From Urbifossiella limnaea (lineage in GTDB: Bacteria > Planctomycetota > Planctomycetia > Gemmatales > Gemmataceae), in assembly GCF_007747215.1 (NCBI RefSeq), contig NZ_CP036273.1:5998322-6062321 (forward strand): a stretch of DNA of 64,000 bases, read 5' to 3'. A program made the position numbers and the translations under genes. Under the pieces are notes generated by a model. It had not been told where the DNA came from. It saw nothing but the letters and a program-made list of their open reading frames with translations, and did not search any database. Of this stretch, positions 34,000 to 42,314 are shown piece by piece (position 1 is the stretch's first letter; the number at the start of each line of letters is the position of its first letter).

Positions 34000-34271
34000 G
34001 GCACGGGTCCGGGGTTGGCGTCGCGGGACGGCCGATTCCGTACCACGCAGGGCGAGATCGCCGCAACACCAAGCCCGGCCGAGGGGAACGCCCCGGGCGA
34101 CGCTCTAAAATTCTTTTGTGGCACCGACTCAATGCGTGCCGCGACCCCCAGGGGGGGAGCCGTGCACACAATGAATTCGGGCCGAGTGTTGAAGGTCGCC
34201 GCGTGGGGGTGCCTGTCCCGGCCGCCGGCCGTATCACACCCCCAACCGCCGCCGCCTCCCGGAACCTGCCC

Positions 34272-35186
34272 ATGAGCATCCTCGTCGACAAGAACACGAA
34301 GGTCATTTGCCAGGGGATCACCGGCAAGGCCGGCAGCCTCCACACGGATCAATCGCTCCTCTACGGCTCCCAGTTCGTCGGCGGCGTGACCCCCGGCAAG
34401 GGCGGGCAGACGTGGACCGGCGATAAGTCGGGCAGGAAGCTGCCGGTCTTCAACACCGTGGCCGAGGCCGTGAAGGCCACCGGCGCCGACGCCAGCATGG
34501 TGTTCGTGCCGCCCAGCGGCTGCGCCGACTCCATCATGGAAGCGGCCGACGCCGGCATCCGCCTCATCGTGGCGATCACCGAGGGCGTGCCGGTCCTCGA
34601 CATGGCGCGGGCGAAGCGCTACCTGAAGGCGAAGCCGAACGTGCGGCTGATCGGGCCGAACTGCCCCGGCATCATCACGCCGGGCCAGTGCAAGATCGGC
34701 ATCATGCCGGGCTACATCCACAAGCCGTGCGCCCCGGGCGAGGCCGGCATCGGCGTCATCAGCCGCAGCGGCACACTGACGTACGAGGCGGTGTTCCAGC
34801 TCACGAACCTCGGCTACCCGCAGTCCACGTGCGTCGGCATCGGCGGCGACCCGGTGATCGGGACGACGCAGATCGACTTGCTGGAGCTGTTCGAGAAGGA
34901 CCCGGGGACGCGGGCGATCCTGATGATCGGCGAGATCGGCGGGACGGCGGAGGAGGAAGCCGCGGCGTACATCAAGAAGCACGTGACGAAGCCGGTGGCG
35001 GCGTTCATCGCGGGCCAGACGGCGCCGCCGGGCCGGCGGATGGGCCACGCCGGGGCGATCATTAGCGGCGGCAGCGGCAGCGCGGCGGACAAGATTGCGG
35101 CGCTGAAGGCGGCCGGCCTGGCCGTGGCCGCGACGCCGGCCGACCTGGGCGCCGCGGTGGTGGAGGCGATGGGGAAGAAGAAGTAA
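34272..35186 (+). CDS. sucD: Succinate-CoA ligase, alpha subunit
   Basis: 304 residues. The Rossmann CoA-binding domain opens with [20 protein letters not shown]. The ligase domain follows, with the phosphohistidine at His259 in [10 protein letters not shown]. It catalyses the nucleotide-yielding step of the TCA cycle as a heterodimer with SucC. SucC normally sits immediately upstream in an operon; here the upstream neighbour is a divergent glycosyltransferase, so the beta subunit must be elsewhere. The gene ends 4 bp from the stop of the convergent membrane-protein gene. Confidence 0.96.
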   Translation: MSILVDKNTKVICQGITGKAGSLHTDQSLLYGSQFVGGVTPGKGGQTWTGDKSGRKLPVFNTVAEAVKATGADASMVFVPPSGCADSIMEAADAGIRLIVAITEGVPVLDMARAKRYLKAKPNVRLIGPNCPGIITPGQCKIGIMPGYIHKPCAPGEAGIGVISRSGTLTYEAVFQLTNLGYPQSTCVGIGGDPVIGTTQIDLLELFEKDPGTRAILMIGEIGGTAEEEAAAYIKKHVTKPVAAFIAGQTAPPGRRMGHAGAIISGGSGSAADKIAALKAAGLAVAATPADLGAAVVEAMGKKK

Positions 35187-35190
35187 CGCG

Positions 35191-36255
35191 CTACGGCGCC
35201 GGCCCGTCGAGCCAGTCCGGCAGGCGGGCCAGCACGTGGTGCCACGTCGCCGGGGTGAACTCGTTCGAGTGGTACGGCACGTACACCCAGACGAACAGCG
35301 TGTCGCCGCCGCCCCGGTACGAGTACCCGGACCGCTCCGCCGCCTGCTGAATCGTCAGGTCCCACACCTCGGTCAGGTTCGACGTGAACACCCGCTTCGC
35401 GTCCGGCCGGCCGAGCGTCCCCTTGTAGAACTTCTCGTCGAACCGGGCGAACCGCACCATCGGCGGGAACGGGTGGTCCTTGTTCTTGACCCGCAGCTGA
35501 ATCTCCTTCAACTCGTCGTCGAAGCCGTGGGCCGGCTTCTTCGGGTTCTCCGGGGCCACGCGGTCCTCGGGGCCGCCGCCGAGGAAGTCCTGGAGCGGCC
35601 GCGAGAAGTACCGCCCCGGCGGCTTCACCTTCCACAGCCACACGTGGTCGTGCGTGTCGGGGTGGTTCTCGACCAGGTACTCGTGGACCGCAGCGAACGC
35701 GTACGACGGCTGCCCCAGCGGCTTCGACAGGCCGGTGCCCAGGAAGTCCGGCTTGATGCCGAGCTTCCGGTCGAGCAGTTTCTGCACCGCTGGGTAGCTC
35801 ATGTACACGTCGGCGACGGCCTGGTCGCGGCGGAGGGCGCCGCCCTCGGCGTCGGCGCCCTCGACGCCGGGCGGCCGCAACCGCAGCGCCCGCACGACCG
35901 TCTCGTCGGTCACCTCGCCGGCCGTCATGACGGAGTGGACCTGGTCGCGCCACGCCCGCCACTCGGCCGACTGCACGGTCTCGGTGCGCGGCGGGGCGTC
36001 GTGCCACCCGGGCGGCGCGGCGTGCGACAGCGCCTCGTACTGGTAGGCGAGGCTGGCCAGAAGCAGGCCGAGGAAGCCGCCGGCCGCGGCGGTGCCGAGC
36101 CACCGGCGGGCGTGGGCCACGGCACCGACCGGCGCGGCAGCGGCGGCGGCCCGCCGGGCGGCGCGGAGAGTGTACGCGGCCGCGACCGCCGCGCAGACCG
36201 CGGTGGTCGCAGCGGTGAGCACCATCCCGGCGTACGCGAGGCGGTCGTGACTCAA
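35191..36255 (-). CDS. Membrane-anchored protein of unknown function
   Basis: 354 residues from a TTG supported by a GGAGG site five bases upstream; an ATG ten codons on is an alternative. Two hydrophobic segments (about 8-30 and 52-70) are followed by a ~280-residue soluble region, probably outside. It has aromatic-rich segments including HDHVWLWKVKPPGRYF and a C-terminal FVWVYVPYHSNEFTPATWHHVL stretch. I do not recognise a family. It follows the FGE-like fragment by 24 bp and the RyR gene further upstream, so the three may be one transcript. Confidence 0.72.
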   Translation of the reverse strand: MSHDRLAYAGMVLTAATTAVCAAVAAAYTLRAARRAAAAAAPVGAVAHARRWLGTAAAGGFLGLLLASLAYQYEALSHAAPPGWHDAPPRTETVQSAEWRAWRDQVHSVMTAGEVTDETVVRALRLRPPGVEGADAEGGALRRDQAVADVYMSYPAVQKLLDRKLGIKPDFLGTGLSKPLGQPSYAFAAVHEYLVENHPDTHDHVWLWKVKPPGRYFSRPLQDFLGGGPEDRVAPENPKKPAHGFDDELKEIQLRVKNKDHPFPPMVRFARFDEKFYKGTLGRPDAKRVFTSNLTEVWDLTIQQAAERSGYSYRGGGDTLFVWVYVPYHSNEFTPATWHHVLARLPDWLDGPAP

Positions 36256-36260
36256 TTCTT

Positions 36261-36265
36261 CCTCC
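36261..36265 (-). promoter_or_regulatory. Ribosome binding site GGAGG supporting a TTG start
   Basis: On the minus strand GGAGG is followed by five bases and then TTG at 36255. This strong Shine-Dalgarno site at ideal spacing is why the rare TTG is preferred to the ATG at 36225. Confidence 0.6.
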
Positions 36266-36279
36266 GGCGGGTCGGGCGG

Positions 36280-36789
36280 CTACGGGAATGTTCTCGCCAC
36301 CCGGAACCCGTAGTACAAGCCCTGCATCGTCGGCACGTCGTCGTGGCGGCGGGCGGCCCGCAGGCTGATGGCCATGAAGTAGAACGCCCCGCCGCGGAGG
36401 ACTCGCTTGGCCGAGGGGTCCACGGCCGGCTCCGGCCCGTCGGCCCCGACCCGGTCCGTCCGCTCGTGGCACCACGTGAAGGCGTTCCCCTGCATGTCGA
36501 ACAGGCCGAAGTCGTTCGGCTTGCGGGTGCCGACCGGGTGCGTCGCCTCGTCCGAGTTCCGCTGGTCGCCCGAGTTCTTCTCGTACCACGCGTACTCGCC
36601 GAGCAGCTCCTCCGTCTCGCCGTAGTACCGGCACGTCCGGGTGCCGGCCCGGTTGGCGTACTCCACTTCGGCGTCCGTCGGCAGCCGGTACCCGCTCAGC
36701 GAGGCACGAACGCCCCGTGAATCCTCCCCTCGACCGGAACGATCGTTGACACAATAGTCCGGGTACGGCCAACGCTCTACGGCCGGCAC
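36280..36789 (-). pseudogene. N-terminally truncated formylglycine-generating-enzyme-like (SUMF1/FGE) fragment
   Basis: The 169-residue frame holds only the C-terminal two-thirds of an FGE-sulfatase domain. It starts with GYRLPTDAEVEYANRAGT, where the usual Trp of AEWEYA is Val, and continues through KPNDFGLFDMQGNAFTWC and RVLRGGAFYF to YYGFRVART. The family's N-terminal part with the F.MG strand is absent. The ~30 residues before the match are unlike FGE, and an RyR gene ends only 10 bp upstream. A rearrangement that deleted the 5' half is the simplest reading. It could still make a short product from the GTG at 36789. True FGE oxidises sulfatase cysteines; many bacterial relatives are only binding domains. 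Confidence 0.65.
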
Positions 36790-36799
36790 CTGCGACGGA

Positions 36800-37096
36800 T
36801 CAGCCCGCGGGCGCCGGCGGCGTGATCGTGTACCCCAGGGCCAGCAGCGCGCGCAGCGCCCCGAGCGCCGTCTGCCGGTCGAACTCTTTCTCCGATTCGG
36901 ACAACTCCGCGTACGGCACCAGACTCGGGTGCGTCTTCGCCACGTCGTCGCGGGCCGGGCCGTACCTCCACCCCTGGGCCAACCGGCCGAGGGCCCACAC
37001 GTCGTGCGCGTGCGCGGCCAGACGCTCCGTGAGCGCCAGCACGTCCGGCGTCAGCGCCACCGCCGAGGTGTCGAGGGGGCGCGGGGTGTAGGTCAT
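36800..37096 (-). CDS. Stand-alone RyR (ryanodine receptor-type) domain protein
   Basis: 98 residues from the ATG at 37096, consisting of a single RyR domain. Matches to the family are PRPLDTSAVAL at 6-16, LAAHAHDVWALGRLAQGW at 26-43, YGPARDDVAKTHPSLVPY at 45-62 and LSESEKEFDRQTALGALRALLALGY through 89. No membrane segment, so not a channel. In animals the domain occurs as repeats in ryanodine receptors. In bacteria, RyR domains occur as small proteins and have been linked to nucleotide-based signalling and conflict loci. It is divergent from the TPR-SLOG-cyclase gene (133 bp apart), suggesting a shared control region. Confidence 0.88.
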   Translation of the reverse strand: MTYTPRPLDTSAVALTPDVLALTERLAAHAHDVWALGRLAQGWRYGPARDDVAKTHPSLVPYAELSESEKEFDRQTALGALRALLALGYTITPPAPAG

Positions 37097-37229
37097 GAGT
37101 CGGCTGTCGGTGGGGGTCGGGTCGGAATCGCCTGCTTCGAGGATACCCCCGCCGCTGGGCGGCCGAAGCCGAAAACGCGATGATTGCCCCGCCGGCCGCG
37201 TTCGCTGCCGCCCTCGCGGAGCCGCCGCC

Positions 37230-39182
37230 ATGACGCCCGACGAACTCCTCGGCGCGGCCGCGTCGGGGTCGATCCTCGAACAGTTCGCCGTCGCGCACCC
37301 CGACCGCTTCCCGGCCGCGTGGGACGCCGACCCGGCCGGCCCGCGGCTGTACCGGGCGTTCGCGGCCCGGCTCATCGCCCGCGGCCACCCGGCCCAGGGG
37401 CTCGGCCTCGCCGGCCGCGGCGTCGCCGCCTACCCCGGCGACGCCGAGCTCCGCTACCTCGTCGCCCTCGGCTTCGCCCGCGGCGGCAAAGCCCGCTCGG
37501 CCGGGCACGCCCTCGACCCGCTGCTCCGCGAACGGCTCGCCGGCCCGCCCGGTCTCGACCGCCTCAGCGCCGACGTGGTCGCCCTCCGGGGCCGGCTGCT
37601 GAAGGACCGCTACCGCCGCGACCCCGACCCAGCGCTCGCGGCCGAGAGCACCGGCTGGTACGAGGCCGCCGCCGCCCGCGCGCCCGACCCGACGTACCCG
37701 CTGGTGAACGCCGCGACCATGCGCCGCCTCGCGGGCGATCTCGCCGCCGCGCGCCGCCACGCCGCCGCCGTGCTCGCCGCCGTCCGCTTGACGGCCGACG
37801 ACTACTGGGCGCTGGCCACCGCCGGCGAGGCGGAGTTGGTGGCCGGCAACCTGGACGCCGCCGGCGCCCACTTCGACGCCGCCGTCGGCCGGATGATCAT
37901 CACCGAGGACTACGGCTCGCTGGCGGCGCTGATCGGCAACCTGCGGCTGCTCGCCGCGGCCGGCGTCGGCGGCGAACTCGACTGGATCCACGCCCGCCTG
38001 GGCAGCGTCGTCGTCTACTCCGGCCACCGCATCGACCCGCCCGGCGCCGCGGTCCGCTTCCCCGACGACCCCGCCCTCGTCGGGCGCGTCCGCGCCGCGG
38101 TCCGCGCCGAGCTGGCGGCGATGAACGCGCGGTTCGCGTTCGGGTCGCTGGCCGGCGGGGCCGACGTGCTGTTCGCGGAAGAACTCCTGAACCGCGGCGC
38201 CGACCTGCAAGTGGTTCTGCCGTGCGCCGCCGACGACTTCCGCCGCACGAGCGTGGACTACGACCGCCCCGAACTGCGGCACTGGGCCGACCGCGCGGCC
38301 GCTGTGCTCGGGCGACTACGGCCGGACCAGATCCACCACGCGACGGAAGAGCCGTACCTCGGCTCGGGGCAGCTGTTCGCGTACACGAACGAGGTGATCC
38401 AGGGCATGGCCCTGGTCCGGGCGGCACAGTTCGGCTTCCCGCCCGAGGCGGTCGTGGTGCTGGACCCGGCCGCCACGCCGAACGAGGGCGGAACGCGGCA
38501 CTTCCGCGACGTGTGGACGGCGGCCGGCCGGCCGTGCCGCACCATCGACCTGGAGGCCGTTCGCGGGTTCGCGGCGGCCCGATCCGGCCGGTCGGGCGAC
38601 GGCCGGGAGCCGCCGCCGGCCTCCCTGCCCCGCCCGATCCGGGCCATGCTGTTCGCCGACGTGGCCGCCTTCAGCCGGATGCGCGAGGAGTTCGCGCCGG
38701 CGTTCTTCACGCGGTTCTCCGACCTGCTCGCCGCCGCGCTGGCGGCCGCCGGCCCCGCGGCGCTCATGGCCAACACGTGGGGCGACGGCTTCTTCGCCGT
38801 CTTCCCCGGGGCGGTGGAGGCGGCCGAATTCGCGACCGATCTGCTGGCGCGGTTCGAGGCGGCGGCTGCCGACTGGCAGGCGGTCGGCTTCCCGGATCCG
38901 AACCCGCTGCGGGTGGGGCTGCACGTCGGGCCGGTGTTCGAGCGGGCCGACAACCCGGTGCTGAAGGGGCGGAACGTGTTCGGCCGGCACGTCAACCGCG
39001 CCGCCCGGATCGAGCCGGTGACGACGCCGGGCTGCGTCTACGCCAGCGAGCAGTGCGCGGCCCAGCTGGCGGTCCGCGACCCGGGCCGGTTCGCGTGCGA
39101 CTTCGTCGGCGTGGAGCAGTTGCCGAAGGGCGGCGGCCCGCTGCCGCTGTTCCGGGTGTCGCCCGCGGCGTCGCGTGGTTAG
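37230..39182 (+). CDS. TPR/TRAFs-binding-like + SLOG-like + class III nucleotide cyclase protein
   Basis: 650 residues from ATG 37230 (an ATG at 37095 is possible but adds low-complexity sequence). Residues about 50-245 are helical TPR-like repeats resembling the MAP3K TRAFs-binding/TPR-sensor type (LRGRLLKDRYRRD..., YPLVNAATMRRLAGD, DYWALATAGEAELVAGN). Residues about 258-440 look like a SLOG/LOG-type Rossmann fold: SGHRIDPPG, FGSLAGGADVLFAEELLNRG, VVLPC. Residues 470-645 are a class III cyclase with metal Asp477 and Asp519 and transition-state Asn589 and Arg593. The two purine-selecting positions, normally Lys and Asp, are Asn515 and Asn582. A cytoplasmic sensor-signal enzyme is the likely role. 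Confidence 0.85.
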   Translation: MTPDELLGAAASGSILEQFAVAHPDRFPAAWDADPAGPRLYRAFAARLIARGHPAQGLGLAGRGVAAYPGDAELRYLVALGFARGGKARSAGHALDPLLRERLAGPPGLDRLSADVVALRGRLLKDRYRRDPDPALAAESTGWYEAAAARAPDPTYPLVNAATMRRLAGDLAAARRHAAAVLAAVRLTADDYWALATAGEAELVAGNLDAAGAHFDAAVGRMIITEDYGSLAALIGNLRLLAAAGVGGELDWIHARLGSVVVYSGHRIDPPGAAVRFPDDPALVGRVRAAVRAELAAMNARFAFGSLAGGADVLFAEELLNRGADLQVVLPCAADDFRRTSVDYDRPELRHWADRAAAVLGRLRPDQIHHATEEPYLGSGQLFAYTNEVIQGMALVRAAQFGFPPEAVVVLDPAATPNEGGTRHFRDVWTAAGRPCRTIDLEAVRGFAAARSGRSGDGREPPPASLPRPIRAMLFADVAAFSRMREEFAPAFFTRFSDLLAAALAAAGPAALMANTWGDGFFAVFPGAVEAAEFATDLLARFEAAAADWQAVGFPDPNPLRVGLHVGPVFERADNPVLKGRNVFGRHVNRAARIEPVTTPGCVYASEQCAAQLAVRDPGRFACDFVGVEQLPKGGGPLPLFRVSPAASRG

Positions 39183-42070
39183 CCCCCCGGAACGGCGAGG
39201 CGCGCCCGCACGCGGTCGCGGCCGGCCGCCGCCTCCGCGCGCCCGGGGCTCACCGCCAGCGCCGCCTCGTAGTGCTCGAGCGACCCCTCCAACTCGCCGC
39301 GCTCCTCCAACTGCCGGCCGAGGGCGACGTGAGCGTCCTCGTGCCGCGGGTCGAGGCGGACGGCCGCGCGGAGCACCTCCCGGCACTCGCCCAGGCGGCC
39401 GTCGCGGGCCAGCGCCCGGGCCAGGAAGTAGTGCGCGGCCGCCGACCCCGGGCAGTCGGCGACGCCCTTGCGGAACGCCGCCGTCGCCCCGGGCCAGTCC
39501 TGCTCCGCCTCCCGCGAGAACCCGAAGCCGAGGTGCCCGGCCGGGTCGGCGGGCGCGGCCTCGATCGCCCGCCGGTAGAAGCCCACCGCCCGCGCCGGCC
39601 GGCCGCGCGCCCGCCACACGTCGCCGAGCCCGGACAGCGCCGTCGAAAACCCCGGCTGGAGCTCGACCGCCCGCGTGAAGCCGGCCTCCGCCGCGGCCAG
39701 GTTCACGAGCCGAACCGGCAGCGCCGTCGGCAGCCGGCGGTACCCGACTGCCCGCGCCGCCCGCAGCCGCGCCAGGTTGGTGTGGGCCGGGGCGTACGTG
39801 GCGTCGGCCGCCAGCGCCGCGCGGTACTCCGCTGCCTCGCCGTCCTGGTCGCCGAGCGCCGCCAGCACGGTGCCGCGGCCGGTGCGGGCGGCGGCGTACG
39901 TCGGCGACAGGCGGACGGCCTCGTCGTAGGCGGCGAGCGCCGCCGCCGGGTCGCCGCCGTCGCGGAGGGCCGCCCCGAGGTTGTGCCACGCCGCCGCCGT
40001 GCCCGGGCGCAAGGCCACGGCCGCCTGACAGGCGCGGGCGCGGCGGGCGGCCGTACCCGACCGCGACGGCAGCTCGAACTGCCCGAGGATCATCAGCGTC
40101 GGGAAGTCGCTCGGGCTGCGCCGCAGCGCCGCCTCGGCCGCCGCGGCGCGCGGCACCGGATCGACCATGCTCAAGCTGGCGATGGCCGCCACGAACCACG
40201 CCGGCTGCCGCGCCTCGTCCGCCCGGCGGAGCACCGCCGCCACCTCGTCCCACCGCCGGCCGACGACCGCTGCGCGGGCCGCGACCCGGAACTCGTCCGG
40301 GTCCACCCGTGCGAGCACGTCGGCCACCGCGGCCTGCGTGGCCGGCTCGTCCACGGCCGCCGCCACCCACCACGTCAGTTCGGCGACCAGCCGGGCCGAC
40401 GCCAGCGACCCTTCGACCGCCGCCGCCGCGTCGGCCGGTGGCGTGCGGCCGGGGTCGATGCCGAGCCCGGCCATCGCCTTCGCCATGGCCGCCGCCGCCT
40501 CCGCCTTCCGGTACTTGCTCCCCTGCACCTGCCAGCGGATGTCCTCGACGCGGTCGAGTTCGGGCAGCAGCCGCAGGTCGGCCCGGCAGCGGGCGAGGCG
40601 GGCCGCGGCCGGGCCGAGCCGGTCGGCGTCGGCGTCGCTGATCTGCCGCAGGAGGAGGTCGGCCCGCTCGGCGTCGGACTCCCGAACCGCGCTCTCGGCC
40701 GACGCCAGCAGCGCCAGCACCTCCTGGTCTCGGCGGGCCTCGGCGACGCGGCGGTCGGCGGCGGCCCGCTCGGCCTCGGCGGCGCGGCGGAAGTCCTCGG
40801 CCTGCCGCTCGGCGTCCAGTCGGTCCGCCTTCAAGACCAGCTCGCGGCGGTCGCGCTCGAGGGCGTCCTTCCACCACGCCCCGGCGGCCCCGCCGGCCAC
40901 CAGCACCGCGACCGCCGCCACCAGCGCCACCTGCACCCGCCGCCGCTTCCGCCGCTCGACCGCCCGCACCGCGGCGGCCGCCCGTTCCGCCTCCGCGGCC
41001 CGCAGCCGCTCCTCGACACCCGCCCGGTACGCCGCAACGAGCTCCGCCACGGCCGTCCCGTCGGCCGGCCGGTCGTCGACGGACGCGGCCAGGCAGCGCC
41101 GCGCGATGCCGACCAGTTCGGCGTCGGCGTCGCAGGTTTCGAGTTCCGTCAGGACGCTGGACGTGTCGCCGGCGGCGGCCTGAGCCAGGGTGCCGCCGAC
41201 GTCCGCACCGCGGAACGGGGAGCGGCCGACGAGCACCGCCGCGAGCACGCCGCCGAGCGCGAACACGTCGGTCCGTGCGTCGACCGGCTCGCCCCGGGCC
41301 TGCTCCGGCGACATGTACGCCGGCGTCCCCATCACGGCGCCGGCCTGCGTGTGGTCGTCGCCGAGCGTGGCGCGGACGGCGGAGTGCGGGCTGCGGAGCG
41401 TGGAATCGATGCCGGGGCCGCCCGCGAGCTGCGGCTCGACGATCGTCTCATCCCGCGTCTCGCTGCCCTCCTCCCGGTCGCGCGCCAGCCCCCAGTCCAT
41501 CACCTGGACTTCGCCGAACGCCCCGACCATGACGTTCGCCGGCTTCAGGTCGCGGTGGATCACGCCCTGGCTGTGCGCGAACCCGACCGCCTGGGCCACC
41601 TGTTCGACGACGCCGACGAACCGCGGCAGGTCGTGGGCCGGCGTCGGCCGGTCGGCGAGGAGGTCGGCGAGGGTGCGGCCGCGGACGCGCTTCATGGCCA
41701 GGAACGGGGCGCCATCGGCGAGCTCGCCGAGGTGGTACGCGGGCGGGATATTCGGGTGGGCGAGCCGGCCGGTGATGCGGGCCTCGCGCACGAACCGCCC
41801 AGCCGTCGCCGCCGCCGCCGGGCCGTGCAGCACGAGCTTCACCGCCACCTCGCGGCCGAACACCGGGTCCCACGCGGCGAGGACGCGGCCCATACCGCCG
41901 CGGGCGATCTCGCCGCGCACCTCGTAGCCCGGCACCTCGACCACCTCGGCCGGCACGGTGCCGACCGGTGCCGCCGTCGTGCTCTCGGGATTGCTGTTCG
42001 GCGGCACCGCGGTCGAGTCCGCCGTCGGAATCGGCCGTGGCGTCGCCGGCCGGGTGAGGTCGTCGGGCAT
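39179..42070 (-). CDS. PknB-type Ser/Thr kinase with membrane helix and TPR tail
   Basis: 963 residues from the ATG at 42070. The kinase domain covers about 48-345: ARGGMGRV loop (56-63), Lys78, HRDLKPANV (172-180), DWG (192-194) in place of DFG, and YMSPEQARG (252-260). A basic coiled segment and one membrane helix (379-399) follow. A coiled-coil and ~15 TPR-like helices to the C-terminus would lie outside if topology is standard. DWG and this architecture are common in planctomycete kinases. It overlaps the convergent cyclase gene by 4 bp, which may tie the two together, but that is only suggestive. Confidence 0.92.
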   Translation of the reverse strand: MPDDLTRPATPRPIPTADSTAVPPNSNPESTTAAPVGTVPAEVVEVPGYEVRGEIARGGMGRVLAAWDPVFGREVAVKLVLHGPAAAATAGRFVREARITGRLAHPNIPPAYHLGELADGAPFLAMKRVRGRTLADLLADRPTPAHDLPRFVGVVEQVAQAVGFAHSQGVIHRDLKPANVMVGAFGEVQVMDWGLARDREEGSETRDETIVEPQLAGGPGIDSTLRSPHSAVRATLGDDHTQAGAVMGTPAYMSPEQARGEPVDARTDVFALGGVLAAVLVGRSPFRGADVGGTLAQAAAGDTSSVLTELETCDADAELVGIARRCLAASVDDRPADGTAVAELVAAYRAGVEERLRAAEAERAAAAVRAVERRKRRRVQVALVAAVAVLVAGGAAGAWWKDALERDRRELVLKADRLDAERQAEDFRRAAEAERAAADRRVAEARRDQEVLALLASAESAVRESDAERADLLLRQISDADADRLGPAAARLARCRADLRLLPELDRVEDIRWQVQGSKYRKAEAAAAMAKAMAGLGIDPGRTPPADAAAAVEGSLASARLVAELTWWVAAAVDEPATQAAVADVLARVDPDEFRVAARAAVVGRRWDEVAAVLRRADEARQPAWFVAAIASLSMVDPVPRAAAAEAALRRSPSDFPTLMILGQFELPSRSGTAARRARACQAAVALRPGTAAAWHNLGAALRDGGDPAAALAAYDEAVRLSPTYAAARTGRGTVLAALGDQDGEAAEYRAALAADATYAPAHTNLARLRAARAVGYRRLPTALPVRLVNLAAAEAGFTRAVELQPGFSTALSGLGDVWRARGRPARAVGFYRRAIEAAPADPAGHLGFGFSREAEQDWPGATAAFRKGVADCPGSAAAHYFLARALARDGRLGECREVLRAAVRLDPRHEDAHVALGRQLEERGELEGSLEHYEAALAVSPGRAEAAAGRDRVRARLAVPGG

Positions 42071-42314
42071 CGGCCAGGCTCCGAGAGGGGCTGCCAGCCG
42101 AGGATACGCGACGCACACGAGTCGGGCAACCGGCCGTGGTATCGCCGGCATCTCGAACTCGACCGCCGGCCGGCCATTCGGCGCCCGCCCGTGGGCGCCG
42201 CGTGACCACCCCTTGAATATTTGCACGGCCCGGCGTCCACTGTCCACCGCCCCGCCGGTGCGCGGCACCGGGTTTGCCGCGACGGTCGCGTTCACCCGCA
42301 CCCGAGGTTCCCGC

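Noticed and set aside
36280-36789. Variable protein of a diversity-generating retroelement (FGE/C-lectin fold)
   Set aside because: No reverse transcriptase, template repeat or adenine-rich variable region was found nearby.
37184-42205. A 1673-codon plus-strand open frame
   Set aside because: It is a shadow of the cyclase gene and the antisense of the kinase, Arg/Pro/Gly-rich throughout and without any domain. High GC makes such long frames common.
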